From the NCBI GenBank assembly GCA_964506785.1, contig CAZDME010000018.1, positions 1 to 21,772 of the forward strand: DNA of 21,772 bases, given 5' to 3'. Below, piece after piece: positions 1-7,462 of the stretch; the stretch's first letter is position 1; each line of letters opens with the position of its first letter. The notes below the pieces were generated by a model. That model worked only from the letters and a program-made list of their open reading frames with translations. It did no database searches and had not been told where the DNA came from. Made by a program: the position numbers and the translations under genes. The DNA is from CAZDME01 sp964506785 [NCBI: uncultured bacterium] (GTDB lineage Bacteria; CAZDME01; JAYEMH01).

Positions 1-30
1 TACGGAGAAATAGTTAGCTGGATTGGTTAA
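1..30 (+). CDS. C-terminal end of an unidentified gene (partial)
   Basis: Frame 1 is open from the window edge and ends at a TAA at 28-30, giving the peptide YGEIVSWIG. The other two plus frames close within 15 bases. The stop lies 32 bases before pcm on the same strand, so this could be the tail of an upstream gene in the same operon. Nine residues are too few to identify a family. Confidence 0.35.
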   Translation, partial: YGEIVSWIG

Positions 31-62
31 TCTTATAGGCGGCGGTTGGACAAATTAGAAAA

Positions 63-707
63 ATGGACGAAGATCAACTTGCCCGTTTAAACATGGTTCA
101 GGAGCAGATTATCCGCCGGGGGGTAACGGATTCTAAAGTTATAAATGCCATGAAGAAGGTTCCCCGTCATAAATTTGTCCCCGGGGAATTTTTAACGGCG
201 GGTTATGCGGATTATCCCTCACCCATTGGTGAGGGGCAGACCATTTCCCAGCCCTATATGGTTGCCTTAATGAGTCAATGTCTGGCTTTGAAAGGAGGGG
301 AAAAGGTTCTCGAAATAGGCTTGGGCTCAGGTTATCAGGCGGCCGTTCTGGCTGAAATTGCCCGGGAGGTTTATAGTCTCGAGAGATTTCCTGGGTTAGT
401 CCAGAAAGCGAAGGAAATTTTTGACGAACTTGGCTATGTTAACGTCAACATTAAAGTTGGCGATGGAACCTTAGGCTGGAGTGAAGTCTCTCCTTTCGAC
501 GGGATTATTGTTACCGCCGGGGCTCCTGATATTCCTCCTCCGTTAATCAGACAGTTATCTGAAGGGGGAAGATTGGTAATTCCTCTTGGCGGAAGATTTA
601 TGCAAACCCTGGCGGTTTTTAGAAAAAAAGGGAAGAGGCTCGAGCGAAAAGATATTTGTGGTTGCGTATTTGTTCCCTTAATTGGCAAAGAAGGCTGGAA
701 GGATTAA
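63..707 (+). CDS. pcm: Protein-L-isoaspartate O-methyltransferase
   Basis: This cytosolic repair enzyme uses S-adenosylmethionine to methylate abnormal L-isoaspartyl residues in aged proteins, which starts their return to normal aspartate. The 214-residue length is close to the usual 205-220. The N-terminal stretch MVQEQIIRRGV and PRHKFVP are typical of the family. GQTISQPYMVALM (about 57-69) precedes the SAM-binding motif I, VLEIGLGSGYQ (82-92), where the more common form has GTGSGYQ. The ATG at 63 gives a standard N-terminus; an internal ATG at 93 is possible but would cut the conserved leader. The ribosome site is weak. The next gene begins two bases after the stop, so the two are probably co-transcribed. 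Confidence 0.95.
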   Translation: MDEDQLARLNMVQEQIIRRGVTDSKVINAMKKVPRHKFVPGEFLTAGYADYPSPIGEGQTISQPYMVALMSQCLALKGGEKVLEIGLGSGYQAAVLAEIAREVYSLERFPGLVQKAKEIFDELGYVNVNIKVGDGTLGWSEVSPFDGIIVTAGAPDIPPPLIRQLSEGGRLVIPLGGRFMQTLAVFRKKGKRLERKDICGCVFVPLIGKEGWKD

Positions 708-708
708 A

Positions 709-1206
709 ATGACCGAGGGTTTTATGGACGTTTTTAGAGGATGTTCAAAGGAATTATTGACTGTTTTTATTGCCAGTCTTCCGATATCTGAGCTGAGAGG
801 GGCAATTCCTTTTGCTCTGGGAATGAAGATTCCTATTTTAAAAGCTTATTTTCTGGCTGTTTTCGGCAATTTCATTCCGGTTATTCCTTTGCTTCTTTTT
901 TTCGGTAAAGCCGTTGGAATTTTAGAAAGGGCTGCCTGGGGGAAGAAATTTTTAAAATGGCTTTTTAACAGGACTCGCAGCCGGAGCCGGATTGTTCAAA
1001 GATTTGAAATTATCGGTCTGACTTTATTTGTGGCCATTCCTTTGCCGATTACCGGGGCATGGACGGGAACAGTGGCCGCTTTTCTTTTCGGGATAAAATT
1101 CCGTTACGCCTTACTGGCGATTACTTTAGGGATTTTAATTGCCGGAGGGATTGTTACTTTGGTTAGTCTAGGCGGGATTGAATTTTTAAGATTTGTGCTT
1201 AAGTAG
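709..1206 (+). CDS. COG2426-type small membrane protein (putative small multidrug exporter)
   Basis: A 165-residue integral membrane protein with four or so hydrophobic segments (about 18-36, 43-66, 103-127 and 131-155). The signature SLPISELRGAIPF (about 23-35) and the later PLPITGAWTGT match the Sm_multidrug_ex family (PF06695, COG2426). The family was named for a proposed export role, but transport has little direct support, so the substrate should be taken as unknown. I chose ATG 709 because GGAAGGA lies just upstream and it follows pcm by one base. A TTG at 682 would extend the protein by nine residues overlapping pcm. Confidence 0.85.
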   Translation: MTEGFMDVFRGCSKELLTVFIASLPISELRGAIPFALGMKIPILKAYFLAVFGNFIPVIPLLLFFGKAVGILERAAWGKKFLKWLFNRTRSRSRIVQRFEIIGLTLFVAIPLPITGAWTGTVAAFLFGIKFRYALLAITLGILIAGGIVTLVSLGGIEFLRFVLK

Positions 1207-1252
1207 TAAATCTTTGTTTTCTGTTTTTTATTTTCTGATATCTGAAAAAAAT

Positions 1253-1330
1253 CGGGGTGTAGCGCAGCCCGGCTAGCGCGCACGGTTCGGGTCCGTGAGG
1301 TCAGGAGTTCAAATCTCCTCACCCCGACCA
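1253..1330 (+). tRNA. tRNA-Pro (anticodon CGG)
   Basis: The full cloverleaf can be folded by eye. The acceptor stem CGGGGTG pairs with CACCCCG, the D stem is GCGC/GCGC, the anticodon stem is CACGG/CCGTG around the loop TTCGGGT (anticodon CGG, reading CCG), and the T stem is AGGAG/CTCCT with TTCAAAT. The 3' CCA is encoded at 1328-1330. It stands between a membrane-protein gene and an acylphosphatase gene on the same strand. Confidence 0.97.
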
Positions 1331-1373
1331 GTTTTGTATTTTTAATTTTCATCTTTCGATGAGGGGCCTTCAA

Positions 1374-1655
1374 GTGATCGAGATTTGTCGCCTGCATCTT
1401 TTTTTTGAAGGGACGGTGCAGGGAGTGGGTTTTAGATTTTACACCGAAAGGGCTGCCCGCCGTCTTGATATCGCTGGTTTTGTCAGGAATCTGCCAAACG
1501 GCGCCGTTGAGGTAGTTGCCGAGGGCAAGCGGAAAATTCTTGATGAATTTTTAAGTGCGATACAAACCGGTAATTTAAGCGGATATATTACCGGAACAGA
1601 AAAAATATGGGAGCCTCCAACCGGCGAATTCAATGATTTTGGAGTTAGATTTTGA
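1374..1655 (+). CDS. acyP: Acylphosphatase
   Basis: A small cytosolic enzyme that hydrolyses carboxyl-phosphate bonds such as those in acetyl phosphate. The signature EGTVQGVGFRFY holds the phosphate-binding loop and catalytic Arg21, and GFVRNLPNGAVEV holds catalytic Asn39; both are intact. The protein ends with the usual GVRF. I prefer the GTG at 1374 because GAGGGG lies seven bases upstream, which gives 93 residues, close to the usual 90-100. An ATG at 1359 adds five residues (98 in all) but has no ribosome site. An acylphosphatase alone next to a tRNA says little about its physiological substrate. Confidence 0.93.
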   Translation: MIEICRLHLFFEGTVQGVGFRFYTERAARRLDIAGFVRNLPNGAVEVVAEGKRKILDEFLSAIQTGNLSGYITGTEKIWEPPTGEFNDFGVRF

Positions 1656-1662
1656 AAGAAGA

Positions 1663-1746
1663 CAGAAAACAGATAACCGAAAACAGATTTTGCTTTTTGT
1701 CTTGGATATTTGATATTGCTGTCTGATTTTTGTCTTCTGATTTCTG
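1663..1746. repeat. Long imperfect inverted repeat (CAG/CTG-rich)
   Basis: The left arm at 1663-1687 and the right arm at 1722-1746 are reverse complements at 19 of 25 positions, with a 34-base loop. Both arms are built from short words such as ACAGA and CAGAAA (CTGATTT and TCTG on the right). No T-run follows directly, so it is not a classical terminator, although the folded RNA could separate acyP from the next gene. One-armed sequence of the same kind lies at about 1211-1245, before tRNA-Pro. Confidence 0.6.
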
Positions 1747-1763
1747 TCATCGGATTTTTAAAA

Positions 1764-2489
1764 ATGCGCTATGGTTTATTCGGTGACATCCACGGCAATT
1801 TAGAGGCCTTTGAAGCCGTGCTTGAAGATTTAAGGCGGCAGGGTATTGATCGACTCTTCTCACTCGGCGATATTGTTGGCTATGGCCCAGACCCCAACAG
1901 TTGTGTCGAAGTAATCCGAAAATTATCTATTCCTTCCGTCAGCGGCAATCATGATTGGGCCTCGGTTGGGAGAAGTGATTTAGATTATTTTAATCCCCGG
2001 GCTAAAGAAGCCATCCTCTGGACGAAAAAGGTCTTAACTGAAGAGAATAAGGCGTATTTAAAGCGACTTCCTCTTATAATCGAAGGAAATAATTTTCAGC
2101 TAGTCCACGGAAGCCTAAAAAAACCCGCCGATTGGTTTTATATCTTGAATTTTCAAGAGGCAGAAAATATTTTTGCTTTAATGGAGAAACCGCTCCTTTT
2201 TGCAGGGCATTCCCATGTACCAATTGTTTTTTGTAAAACCGAAGGGAAAATTAGCTGCATTTCAGATTCCCGCCTTAATCTTAAAGAGGAAGCGAAATAT
2301 ATTATTAATGCGGGAAGTGTCGGGCAGCCCCGGGACGGTGATTCTCGTTCAAGTTATGTAATATTCGATGAGGGAAAAAGAGAAATTATCTATAAGAGGG
2401 TAAAATACCCGATTGCCAAGGTTCAAAGAAAAATTAGAAAAGCGGGTCTGCCCGAAATAGAAGCGGCCCGGTTATCGGCTGGCCGGTAA
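1764..2489 (+). CDS. Metallophosphoesterase (calcineurin-like)
   Basis: A 241-residue predicted phosphodiesterase of the COG0639 / Metallophos_2 type. The dinuclear metal site is visible in order: D8-I-H10 in FGDIHGN, D36 in LGDIVGYGPDPN, GNHD (61-64), a later VHGS, and AGHSH towards the C-terminus. The GYGPDPN stretch is typical of a widespread bacterial subgroup of unknown substrate that is often annotated loosely as a phosphodiesterase or ApaH-like protein. I chose ATG 1764 because the protein then begins at the first beta strand (MRYGLFGD). The longer ORF from 1710 would run through the right arm of the upstream inverted repeat. There are no membrane segments, so it is cytosolic. Confidence 0.88.
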   Translation: MRYGLFGDIHGNLEAFEAVLEDLRRQGIDRLFSLGDIVGYGPDPNSCVEVIRKLSIPSVSGNHDWASVGRSDLDYFNPRAKEAILWTKKVLTEENKAYLKRLPLIIEGNNFQLVHGSLKKPADWFYILNFQEAENIFALMEKPLLFAGHSHVPIVFCKTEGKISCISDSRLNLKEEAKYIINAGSVGQPRDGDSRSSYVIFDEGKREIIYKRVKYPIAKVQRKIRKAGLPEIEAARLSAGR

Positions 2490-2516
2490 TTTCTTTATGC
2501 AGGGTTGGATTTTTTT

Positions 2517-3410
2517 ATGCAGTCTCAAATAGCTGATTTTCTTCAATTCTTAAAAGTCGAAAGGAATTTAGCCGATAATACCATCGATGCTTATGGACGG
2601 GATTTAAAAAAATTCAGGAATTATTTAGGATCCCTTAAAAAAAATGAGATTTCCTTGGTTAACTGTCAAGATATTCAAAATTACAGCCGGATTTTATCGT
2701 CAAGGCACATTGCCTCTCCGTCTATTGCCCGAAATTTAGTTTCCATCAAAATGTTTTTCCGCTTCTTATTGAGAGAAGGAACTATTAAAAATGATCCCAG
2801 CCAGGATTTAGAATCTCCGTTAATCTTATCGAAGTTGCCGGGAGTTCTAACCATTCTGGAGGTAGAGAACCTTCTCAACCAGCCCGTCCTTAAAAACAAA
2901 TCGGGCTATCGGGACCGGGCGGTAATAGAACTGCTTTATGCCACCGGGATGCGCGTTTCCGAAATTGTGCGTCTGAAAATTTCCGATTTGAATCTAAAGG
3001 TTGGCTATGTTCGCTGTTTTGGGAAGGGGGAGAAGGAAAGAATCGTTCCCTTGGGTAAAATTGCCGGGGAGGTGTTGGGCAAGTATTTAGACAAGATAAG
3101 GCCGGCTTTTCTCAAAAAAGGCCGGAAAGATTGTTTCTGGCTTTTCATTAATAGCCGGGGCCGGCCTTTTTCTCGGCAGGCAATTTGGAAGATGATAAAG
3201 AAGTATGGCAAAGCCGCCCGGTTCAAAAAAAATATTACCCCGCATACCCTGAGACATTCCTTTGCCACGCATCTCCTTCAAGGAGGAGCAGACCTGCGTT
3301 CCGTCCAGGAAATGTTGGGTCATGCCAACATCTCCACTACCCAGATTTATACCCATGTAAACAGGGAGAGGCTAAAAGAAGTCCATAAAAAATATCACCC
3401 TCGAGGATAG
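2517..3410 (+). CDS. xerC: Tyrosine recombinase XerC/XerD
   Basis: A site-specific recombinase of 297 residues, the normal Xer length, expected to resolve chromosome dimers at a dif site. The N-terminal SAM-like core-binding domain (about 1-90) contains ERNLADNTIDAYGRDL. All catalytic residues are present: R146 (GMRVSE), K170 (FGKGEKERI), H243 and R246 (HTLRH), H269 (LGHANIS) and the nucleophile Y278 (TQIYTHV). The length, housekeeping neighbours and close fit to Xer motifs argue against a phage integrase. XerC and XerD cannot be told apart here. ATG 2517 is preferred over TTG 2505. No dif-like site is evident in the window. The next gene starts one base after its stop. Confidence 0.9.
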   Translation: MQSQIADFLQFLKVERNLADNTIDAYGRDLKKFRNYLGSLKKNEISLVNCQDIQNYSRILSSRHIASPSIARNLVSIKMFFRFLLREGTIKNDPSQDLESPLILSKLPGVLTILEVENLLNQPVLKNKSGYRDRAVIELLYATGMRVSEIVRLKISDLNLKVGYVRCFGKGEKERIVPLGKIAGEVLGKYLDKIRPAFLKKGRKDCFWLFINSRGRPFSRQAIWKMIKKYGKAARFKKNITPHTLRHSFATHLLQGGADLRSVQEMLGHANISTTQIYTHVNRERLKEVHKKYHPRG

Positions 3411-3411
3411 A

Positions 3412-5685
3412 ATGGAAATAATCACCACCCATATTAATGCCGATTTTGACGCCTTGGCCTCTGCCGTTGCCGCAAAAAAGCTCTACCCCGGAGCAGAGAT
3501 AGTTATACCCGGTTCTGCCGAAAAGGCTGTCCGGGAATTTATAAAAAAATTCGAAAAAAAACTTGGCCTGCTTTCGGAAAAAAAGGTAGATTTCGAAAAA
3601 GTCAAACGCTTAATTATCGTTGATACGCGCCAGGCCGGCCGCCTTGGAAGGCTGGGAGAATTCACTCGAAAAAGGGACGTTGAGCTGCATGTTTACGACC
3701 ACCATTCTCCCCATCCCGGGGACCTTAAAGGCAAAATTGATGTCAGGCGCATTACCGGGGCTACGGTAACCATGCTTTTAGAGAAAATTAGAAAAATGAA
3801 AATAGTCTTATCTCCGTTTGAAGCGACCTTAATGCTTCTGGGCCTTTATCAGGATACCGGCGGATTGATTTATCCGTCGACGACGGCCCAGGATAAAGCG
3901 GAGGCTCGATATCTTAAATCTTCCGGGGCCGATTTAAAAATTATTACCGGTTTTCTTACAAGAAAGTTGACCCGGGAACAAACTGTTCTTTACCGAAGCC
4001 TCAAAAAAAATAAGGAAATTTTTTTCTTTGCTGGGGCAAAAGTGGTTATCGTTGCCGCAACAGCCGGCCGTTACATTCCCGATCTGGCCCGCCTTACCCA
4101 GCGCTTGATGGATGAAGAAAAAGCCGATGTCGTTTTAAGTTTAGTCGGGATGCAAAAACACCTCCATTTAGTTGCCCGGAGCAAAACTAAAAAACTTAAT
4201 GTTGAAAGGATAGTCAGCTTCTTTGGCGGCGGGGGACATCCGACGGCTGCCTATGCCCGTATTCAGGGGATTGACCTGCCAGAGGTCAAGAAAACCCTTT
4301 TAAAAATTTTGAGGCAAAGGATAAAAGAATCTAAGCCGGAAAAGCGGTCGCAGCCGATTTCGGCGCCTAACCTTTCTTCAACTTCCATATCCCATAAAAA
4401 GAGAAGAAATTTGAGTAAATTAATGAAAGATAAATTGCCCGGGCCGATTATGAATCGTCTTGAGGAAATTGGCATAATGGGAACAGAGGGGGGGGTGAGT
4501 ATTTATGTAGTCGGAGGTTTTGTTCGCGACCTTCTTCTGGGTTTCCCCAATTATGATTTAGATATTGTCGTTGAAGGTAATGCCATTGCCTTTGCCAGCC
4601 GGCTGGCAGAGAAGTGGAAGGCTGGGGTAAGGAAGCACAAAAAGTTCGGTACGGCCGTTGTTTATTTGCCTGGAGGTTCTAAAATCGATGTGGCCACTGC
4701 CCGGACGGAGTATTATCATTATCCGGCGGCTATGCCTCAGGTCGAAGGCAGCTCCTTAAAGGCTGATTTATACCGCCGGGATTTTACCATTAATGCCATG
4801 GCTATTTGTTTGAACAAGGATGAATTCGGTCTTTTGATAGATATTTTTGGAGGAGAGGCTGATTTAAAAAAGAAACTTGTCAGGTGTCTTCATGATTTAA
4901 GTTTTGTTGAAGACCCGACTAGAATTTTTCGGGCGGTTAGGTTTGAACAGCGTTACGCTTTTAAAATTGACCGTCATACCCAGCACTTAATTCGAACCGC
5001 GGTAAACCTTGATATGTTTGACTGGCTGGCCAATCAGCGGGTCTTGGCCGAGTTAATTTTGATTTTAAGCGAAAAAGAACCTCTTTCGGCCATTAAACGG
5101 ATGGCTGAGTTTAATGAATTGAGGTTTATTCATCCGCGGATAAAATTAACAAAAAATCTAGTTTCTTTATTCAAGAAAGTCAAGGGGGTAATTGTCTGGA
5201 TGAGGGATATATTCCCTGAGGAAGAATTTGCCGCTTGGCTTATTTATCTTTTAGCCCTCCTTGATACTTTGGCCAAGGAAGAAGTTAGAGAAGTCGCGCA
5301 GAAATTCGTCATTTCTAAAAATAACGAAAGACAAGTTATTTTATCTAAAGAATCCGGCCCGCGGATATTAAGTACTTTGCGAAAAAGGAGATTAAAAAAT
5401 AGCGAGATTTTTTGCCAGCTTATGGGTTTACCCTTAGAGTTTCTTTTACTCTTATCGGCCAAGGCCGGCTCAAATCGGGTAGGGAAGAGGATAAGGTTTT
5501 TTATCGCCAATCTGCGCCGGATAAGGCCCCTGATTAGAGGAACGGATTTAGCCAAGCTTGGGCTGAAGGAAGGGCCGGTCTATAAAGAAGTTTTTCGGGC
5601 TGTTTTATGGGCTAAGCTTGATGGCAGGCTGAAGACCAAAAAAGAAGAGTTAAGTTTTGTCAAAAAGCAGAAAAGGCTGATTTAG
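3412..5685 (+). CDS. DHH phosphoesterase fused to CCA/polyA-type tRNA nucleotidyltransferase
   Basis: A 757-residue fusion. Residues 1 to about 310 form a DHH-DHHA1 phosphoesterase: HINADFDALAS, the DHH motif at 96-98, QDTGG, and GGGGHP (272-277). From about 360 comes the class II nucleotidyltransferase head: VVGGFVRD (366-373), the catalytic D382-x-D384, RRDFTINAM (455-463), and the DPTRIFRAVRFEQR helix. A helical RNA-binding body follows. The head and body would add CC, A or the full CCA end to tRNA; the DHH part may act as a nuclease or nucleotide phosphatase. Related fusions usually place two CBS domains between the parts, making proteins near 870-900 residues. Here only about 50 residues separate them, so the CBS pair is absent. 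Whether it adds A, CC or CCA cannot be read from sequence alone. Confidence 0.9.
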   Translation: MEIITTHINADFDALASAVAAKKLYPGAEIVIPGSAEKAVREFIKKFEKKLGLLSEKKVDFEKVKRLIIVDTRQAGRLGRLGEFTRKRDVELHVYDHHSPHPGDLKGKIDVRRITGATVTMLLEKIRKMKIVLSPFEATLMLLGLYQDTGGLIYPSTTAQDKAEARYLKSSGADLKIITGFLTRKLTREQTVLYRSLKKNKEIFFFAGAKVVIVAATAGRYIPDLARLTQRLMDEEKADVVLSLVGMQKHLHLVARSKTKKLNVERIVSFFGGGGHPTAAYARIQGIDLPEVKKTLLKILRQRIKESKPEKRSQPISAPNLSSTSISHKKRRNLSKLMKDKLPGPIMNRLEEIGIMGTEGGVSIYVVGGFVRDLLLGFPNYDLDIVVEGNAIAFASRLAEKWKAGVRKHKKFGTAVVYLPGGSKIDVATARTEYYHYPAAMPQVEGSSLKADLYRRDFTINAMAICLNKDEFGLLIDIFGGEADLKKKLVRCLHDLSFVEDPTRIFRAVRFEQRYAFKIDRHTQHLIRTAVNLDMFDWLANQRVLAELILILSEKEPLSAIKRMAEFNELRFIHPRIKLTKNLVSLFKKVKGVIVWMRDIFPEEEFAAWLIYLLALLDTLAKEEVREVAQKFVISKNNERQVILSKESGPRILSTLRKRRLKNSEIFCQLMGLPLEFLLLLSAKAGSNRVGKRIRFFIANLRRIRPLIRGTDLAKLGLKEGPVYKEVFRAVLWAKLDGRLKTKKEELSFVKKQKRLI

Positions 5686-5774
5686 TTTTTTTGATTCGCT
5701 ACGCTGGCCGGCCGGAGGCGACTATCGAGGTTGCCTACCTGAGCAGTTTACGCTATCTTGGCGGCTGTTTTTTA

Positions 5775-5803
5775 TTGACAGTATCGAATTTATATGTTAA
5801 ATT
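5775..5803 (+). promoter_or_regulatory. Candidate sigma70-type promoter
   Basis: TTGACA at 5775-5780, a 17-base spacer, and TAAATT at 5798-5803 form a good match to the vegetative promoter consensus. It stands in a 138-base gap ahead of the DUF4870-like gene. The predicted start near 5810 would fall inside or just before the GGGGA ribosome site, leaving a very short leader, which lowers my confidence. Confidence 0.45.
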
Positions 5804-5823
5804 TAGGCGGGGAAAGCGAAATT

Positions 5824-6135
5824 ATGACAGAGAAATCAGGGCAAAAAGAGGCTTGGTCAACGGAAGAAAAAAATGTAGCCGCTTTAGGTTATATACCTGT
5901 AGTATGCCTTATAATACTGCTACTGAAAAAGGACCACCCTTTTATATCCTTTCATGCCAAACAGGGATTAATCATGTGTCTTTGTTTTTTCCTTTTCTGG
6001 TATTTACCCGTAGTTGGGGCAGTTTTGAATTTTTTCCTCGTTGCCCTCATGTTTGTCGGCCTTATTAAGGCCAAAGAAGGGGAGTATTGGAAAGCTCCTT
6101 TTCTGGGAAATTTAGCCGCTAAAATCAAAGTTTGA
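5824..6135 (+). CDS. DUF4870/Tic20-like small membrane protein
   Basis: A 103-residue protein with a short polar N-terminus followed by EEKNVAALGYIPVV, a first hydrophobic segment, the loop KKDHPFISFHAKQGL, and two more membrane segments. This order (aromatic HPFISFHAKQGL between helices, three transmembrane segments) is typical of the DUF4870 / Tic20-like family (PF09685), whose bacterial function is unknown. I chose ATG 5824 because GGCGGGGA lies eight or so bases upstream; an ATG at 5794 sits inside the likely promoter -10 region. Its stop overlaps the TTG start of the following M16 peptidase, so it may be co-transcribed with the protease pair. Confidence 0.8.
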   Translation: MTEKSGQKEAWSTEEKNVAALGYIPVVCLIILLLKKDHPFISFHAKQGLIMCLCFFLFWYLPVVGAVLNFFLVALMFVGLIKAKEGEYWKAPFLGNLAAKIKV

Positions 6136-7448
6136 TATATCGGGTGGATTTAAAACATTTCCTTTTAGCATTAATCATTATCCCCATTATTCTAACTGGT
6201 TGTGAAAACTATTCTTCTAACGGGCTGATGCGTACAGAACTTGACAATGGGATGGTAATTCTTACCCGGAGATTTGATAATCTTCCGATAGTGGCCGTAA
6301 GTGTCTGGGCAAAGGTAGGCTCGTCTTATGAAAAAGAGGGAGAGTATGGTATCTCGCATTTTCTTGAGCACATGCTTTTTCGCCGTGTGCCTGCTTCTGA
6401 AAAACAAGGTTCATTACAGACAGAAATTGAAGGTTCGGGCGGCTATTTAAACGGTGCCACCGGTAAAGAGATAACCTATTATTTTGCCGTTGTTCCCAAG
6501 GATTTTTCTGACGAAGCCCTCAACTTACTCCTGGATTTATTTTTAAAGCCTGATTTGAACGAAAAAGATTTTAAAGAAGAAAAAAAGGTGGTTATCGAAG
6601 AAATCTCTCGCAAAAACGATAACCCTGCTGATTTGCTCGACGATGAGCTATATGAAGTTCTTTATTCCGGCCATCCTTACGGGCATCCGGTTTTAGGAGA
6701 TGTTGAAACGATTAAAACTATGGAACTTGATTCATTGCGCCGTTACCATGAGGTTTATTATCGCCCGGATAATATGGTGGTGAGCATCGTGGGCGATTTT
6801 GCTCCCCGGGCGGTTTTGAAAAAGCTGAAAGCGGAATTTGATAGATTGCCTAAAAGGGAGAAGATTTTTCCGGCGACTGCCAAGATTAAAAAAGGCGCTA
6901 GAAAAAAAACCATTGAGAAGAATGTCAATCAGTTGTATTTTTCGTTAGGTTTTGCCGGCCCGGCGGTAAAAAATGAGGATCATTTGGCTTTAGACCTCTT
7001 GACTTTCATTTTAGGCCAGGGAGCCAGTTCAAGATTGGTTGAACGATTGAAAGAGAAAGAAAGATTGGTCAATAGTGTAAGCTCTCAGTTTTTTACCCAG
7101 AGGCAATCCGGGCTTTTCAGTATTTACGCCCAGTTTTTACCCGAAAATTTAGAAAGGGTAGAGGCAGTTATCTGGGATGAGCTGGAACGGTTAAAGCAGG
7201 AGCCGGTTGGTTCTTCTGAGTTGGAGAAAGCGAAACGGATGATTGAAGCCAATTTTTATTTTCAGCATGAAATCTTTAAAGACCAGGCTTTAGCTCATGC
7301 CTATTGGGAGTGTCTGGGAGCGGGAAATTATGAAAAGGACCATCTTGATAAGATTAAAAAAATAGATGCTAAAACTCTCAAGAAGGCGGCTTCCGAATAT
7401 TTAAATTTAGAAAATTCGGCTAACGTAATTATTAAACCGCCTTCTTAA
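6132..7448 (+). CDS. M16 family zinc metalloprotease, catalytic subunit (lipoprotein)
   Basis: A 438-residue M16B peptidase. The N-terminus has a hydrophobic stretch ending in the lipobox LTGC (Cys24), so the mature protein is probably a lipid-anchored envelope protein. The zinc site H76-F-L-E79-H80 is intact, with E157 placed 76 residues after H80, the family spacing HxxEH-x76-E. The C-terminal half keeps SSRLVERL, but the tyrosine of the substrate-binding R/Y pair is replaced (ERLVNSVSS). That pattern marks the catalytic half of an M16B heterodimer, and the next gene supplies the other half. The start is uncertain: TTG 6132 overlaps the upstream stop and GTG 6144 is the alternative; neither has a clear ribosome site. 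A role in peptide or protein turnover is inferred. Confidence 0.9.
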   Translation: MIYRVDLKHFLLALIIIPIILTGCENYSSNGLMRTELDNGMVILTRRFDNLPIVAVSVWAKVGSSYEKEGEYGISHFLEHMLFRRVPASEKQGSLQTEIEGSGGYLNGATGKEITYYFAVVPKDFSDEALNLLLDLFLKPDLNEKDFKEEKKVVIEEISRKNDNPADLLDDELYEVLYSGHPYGHPVLGDVETIKTMELDSLRRYHEVYYRPDNMVVSIVGDFAPRAVLKKLKAEFDRLPKREKIFPATAKIKKGARKKTIEKNVNQLYFSLGFAGPAVKNEDHLALDLLTFILGQGASSRLVERLKEKERLVNSVSSQFFTQRQSGLFSIYAQFLPENLERVEAVIWDELERLKQEPVGSSELEKAKRMIEANFYFQHEIFKDQALAHAYWECLGAGNYEKDHLDKIKKIDAKTLKKAASEYLNLENSANVIIKPPS

Positions 7449-7462
7449 TTCCCGATTTTTTT

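Noticed and set aside
1104-1397. 97-codon minus-strand ORF over tRNA-Pro
   Set aside because: Its middle reads GVRRFELLTSRTRTV, the common reverse translation of a tRNA gene, and it overlaps the ends of two well-supported genes.
2517-3410. Xer-type recombinase as a phage or island integrase
   Set aside because: The length, motif set and housekeeping neighbours fit chromosomal XerC/XerD, and no attachment-site duplication or phage genes are nearby.
5691-6068. 125-codon plus-strand ORF overlapping the DUF4870-like gene
   Set aside because: It is out of frame with a family match and shows no recognisable domain. Its start lies in the non-coding gap with the likely promoter.
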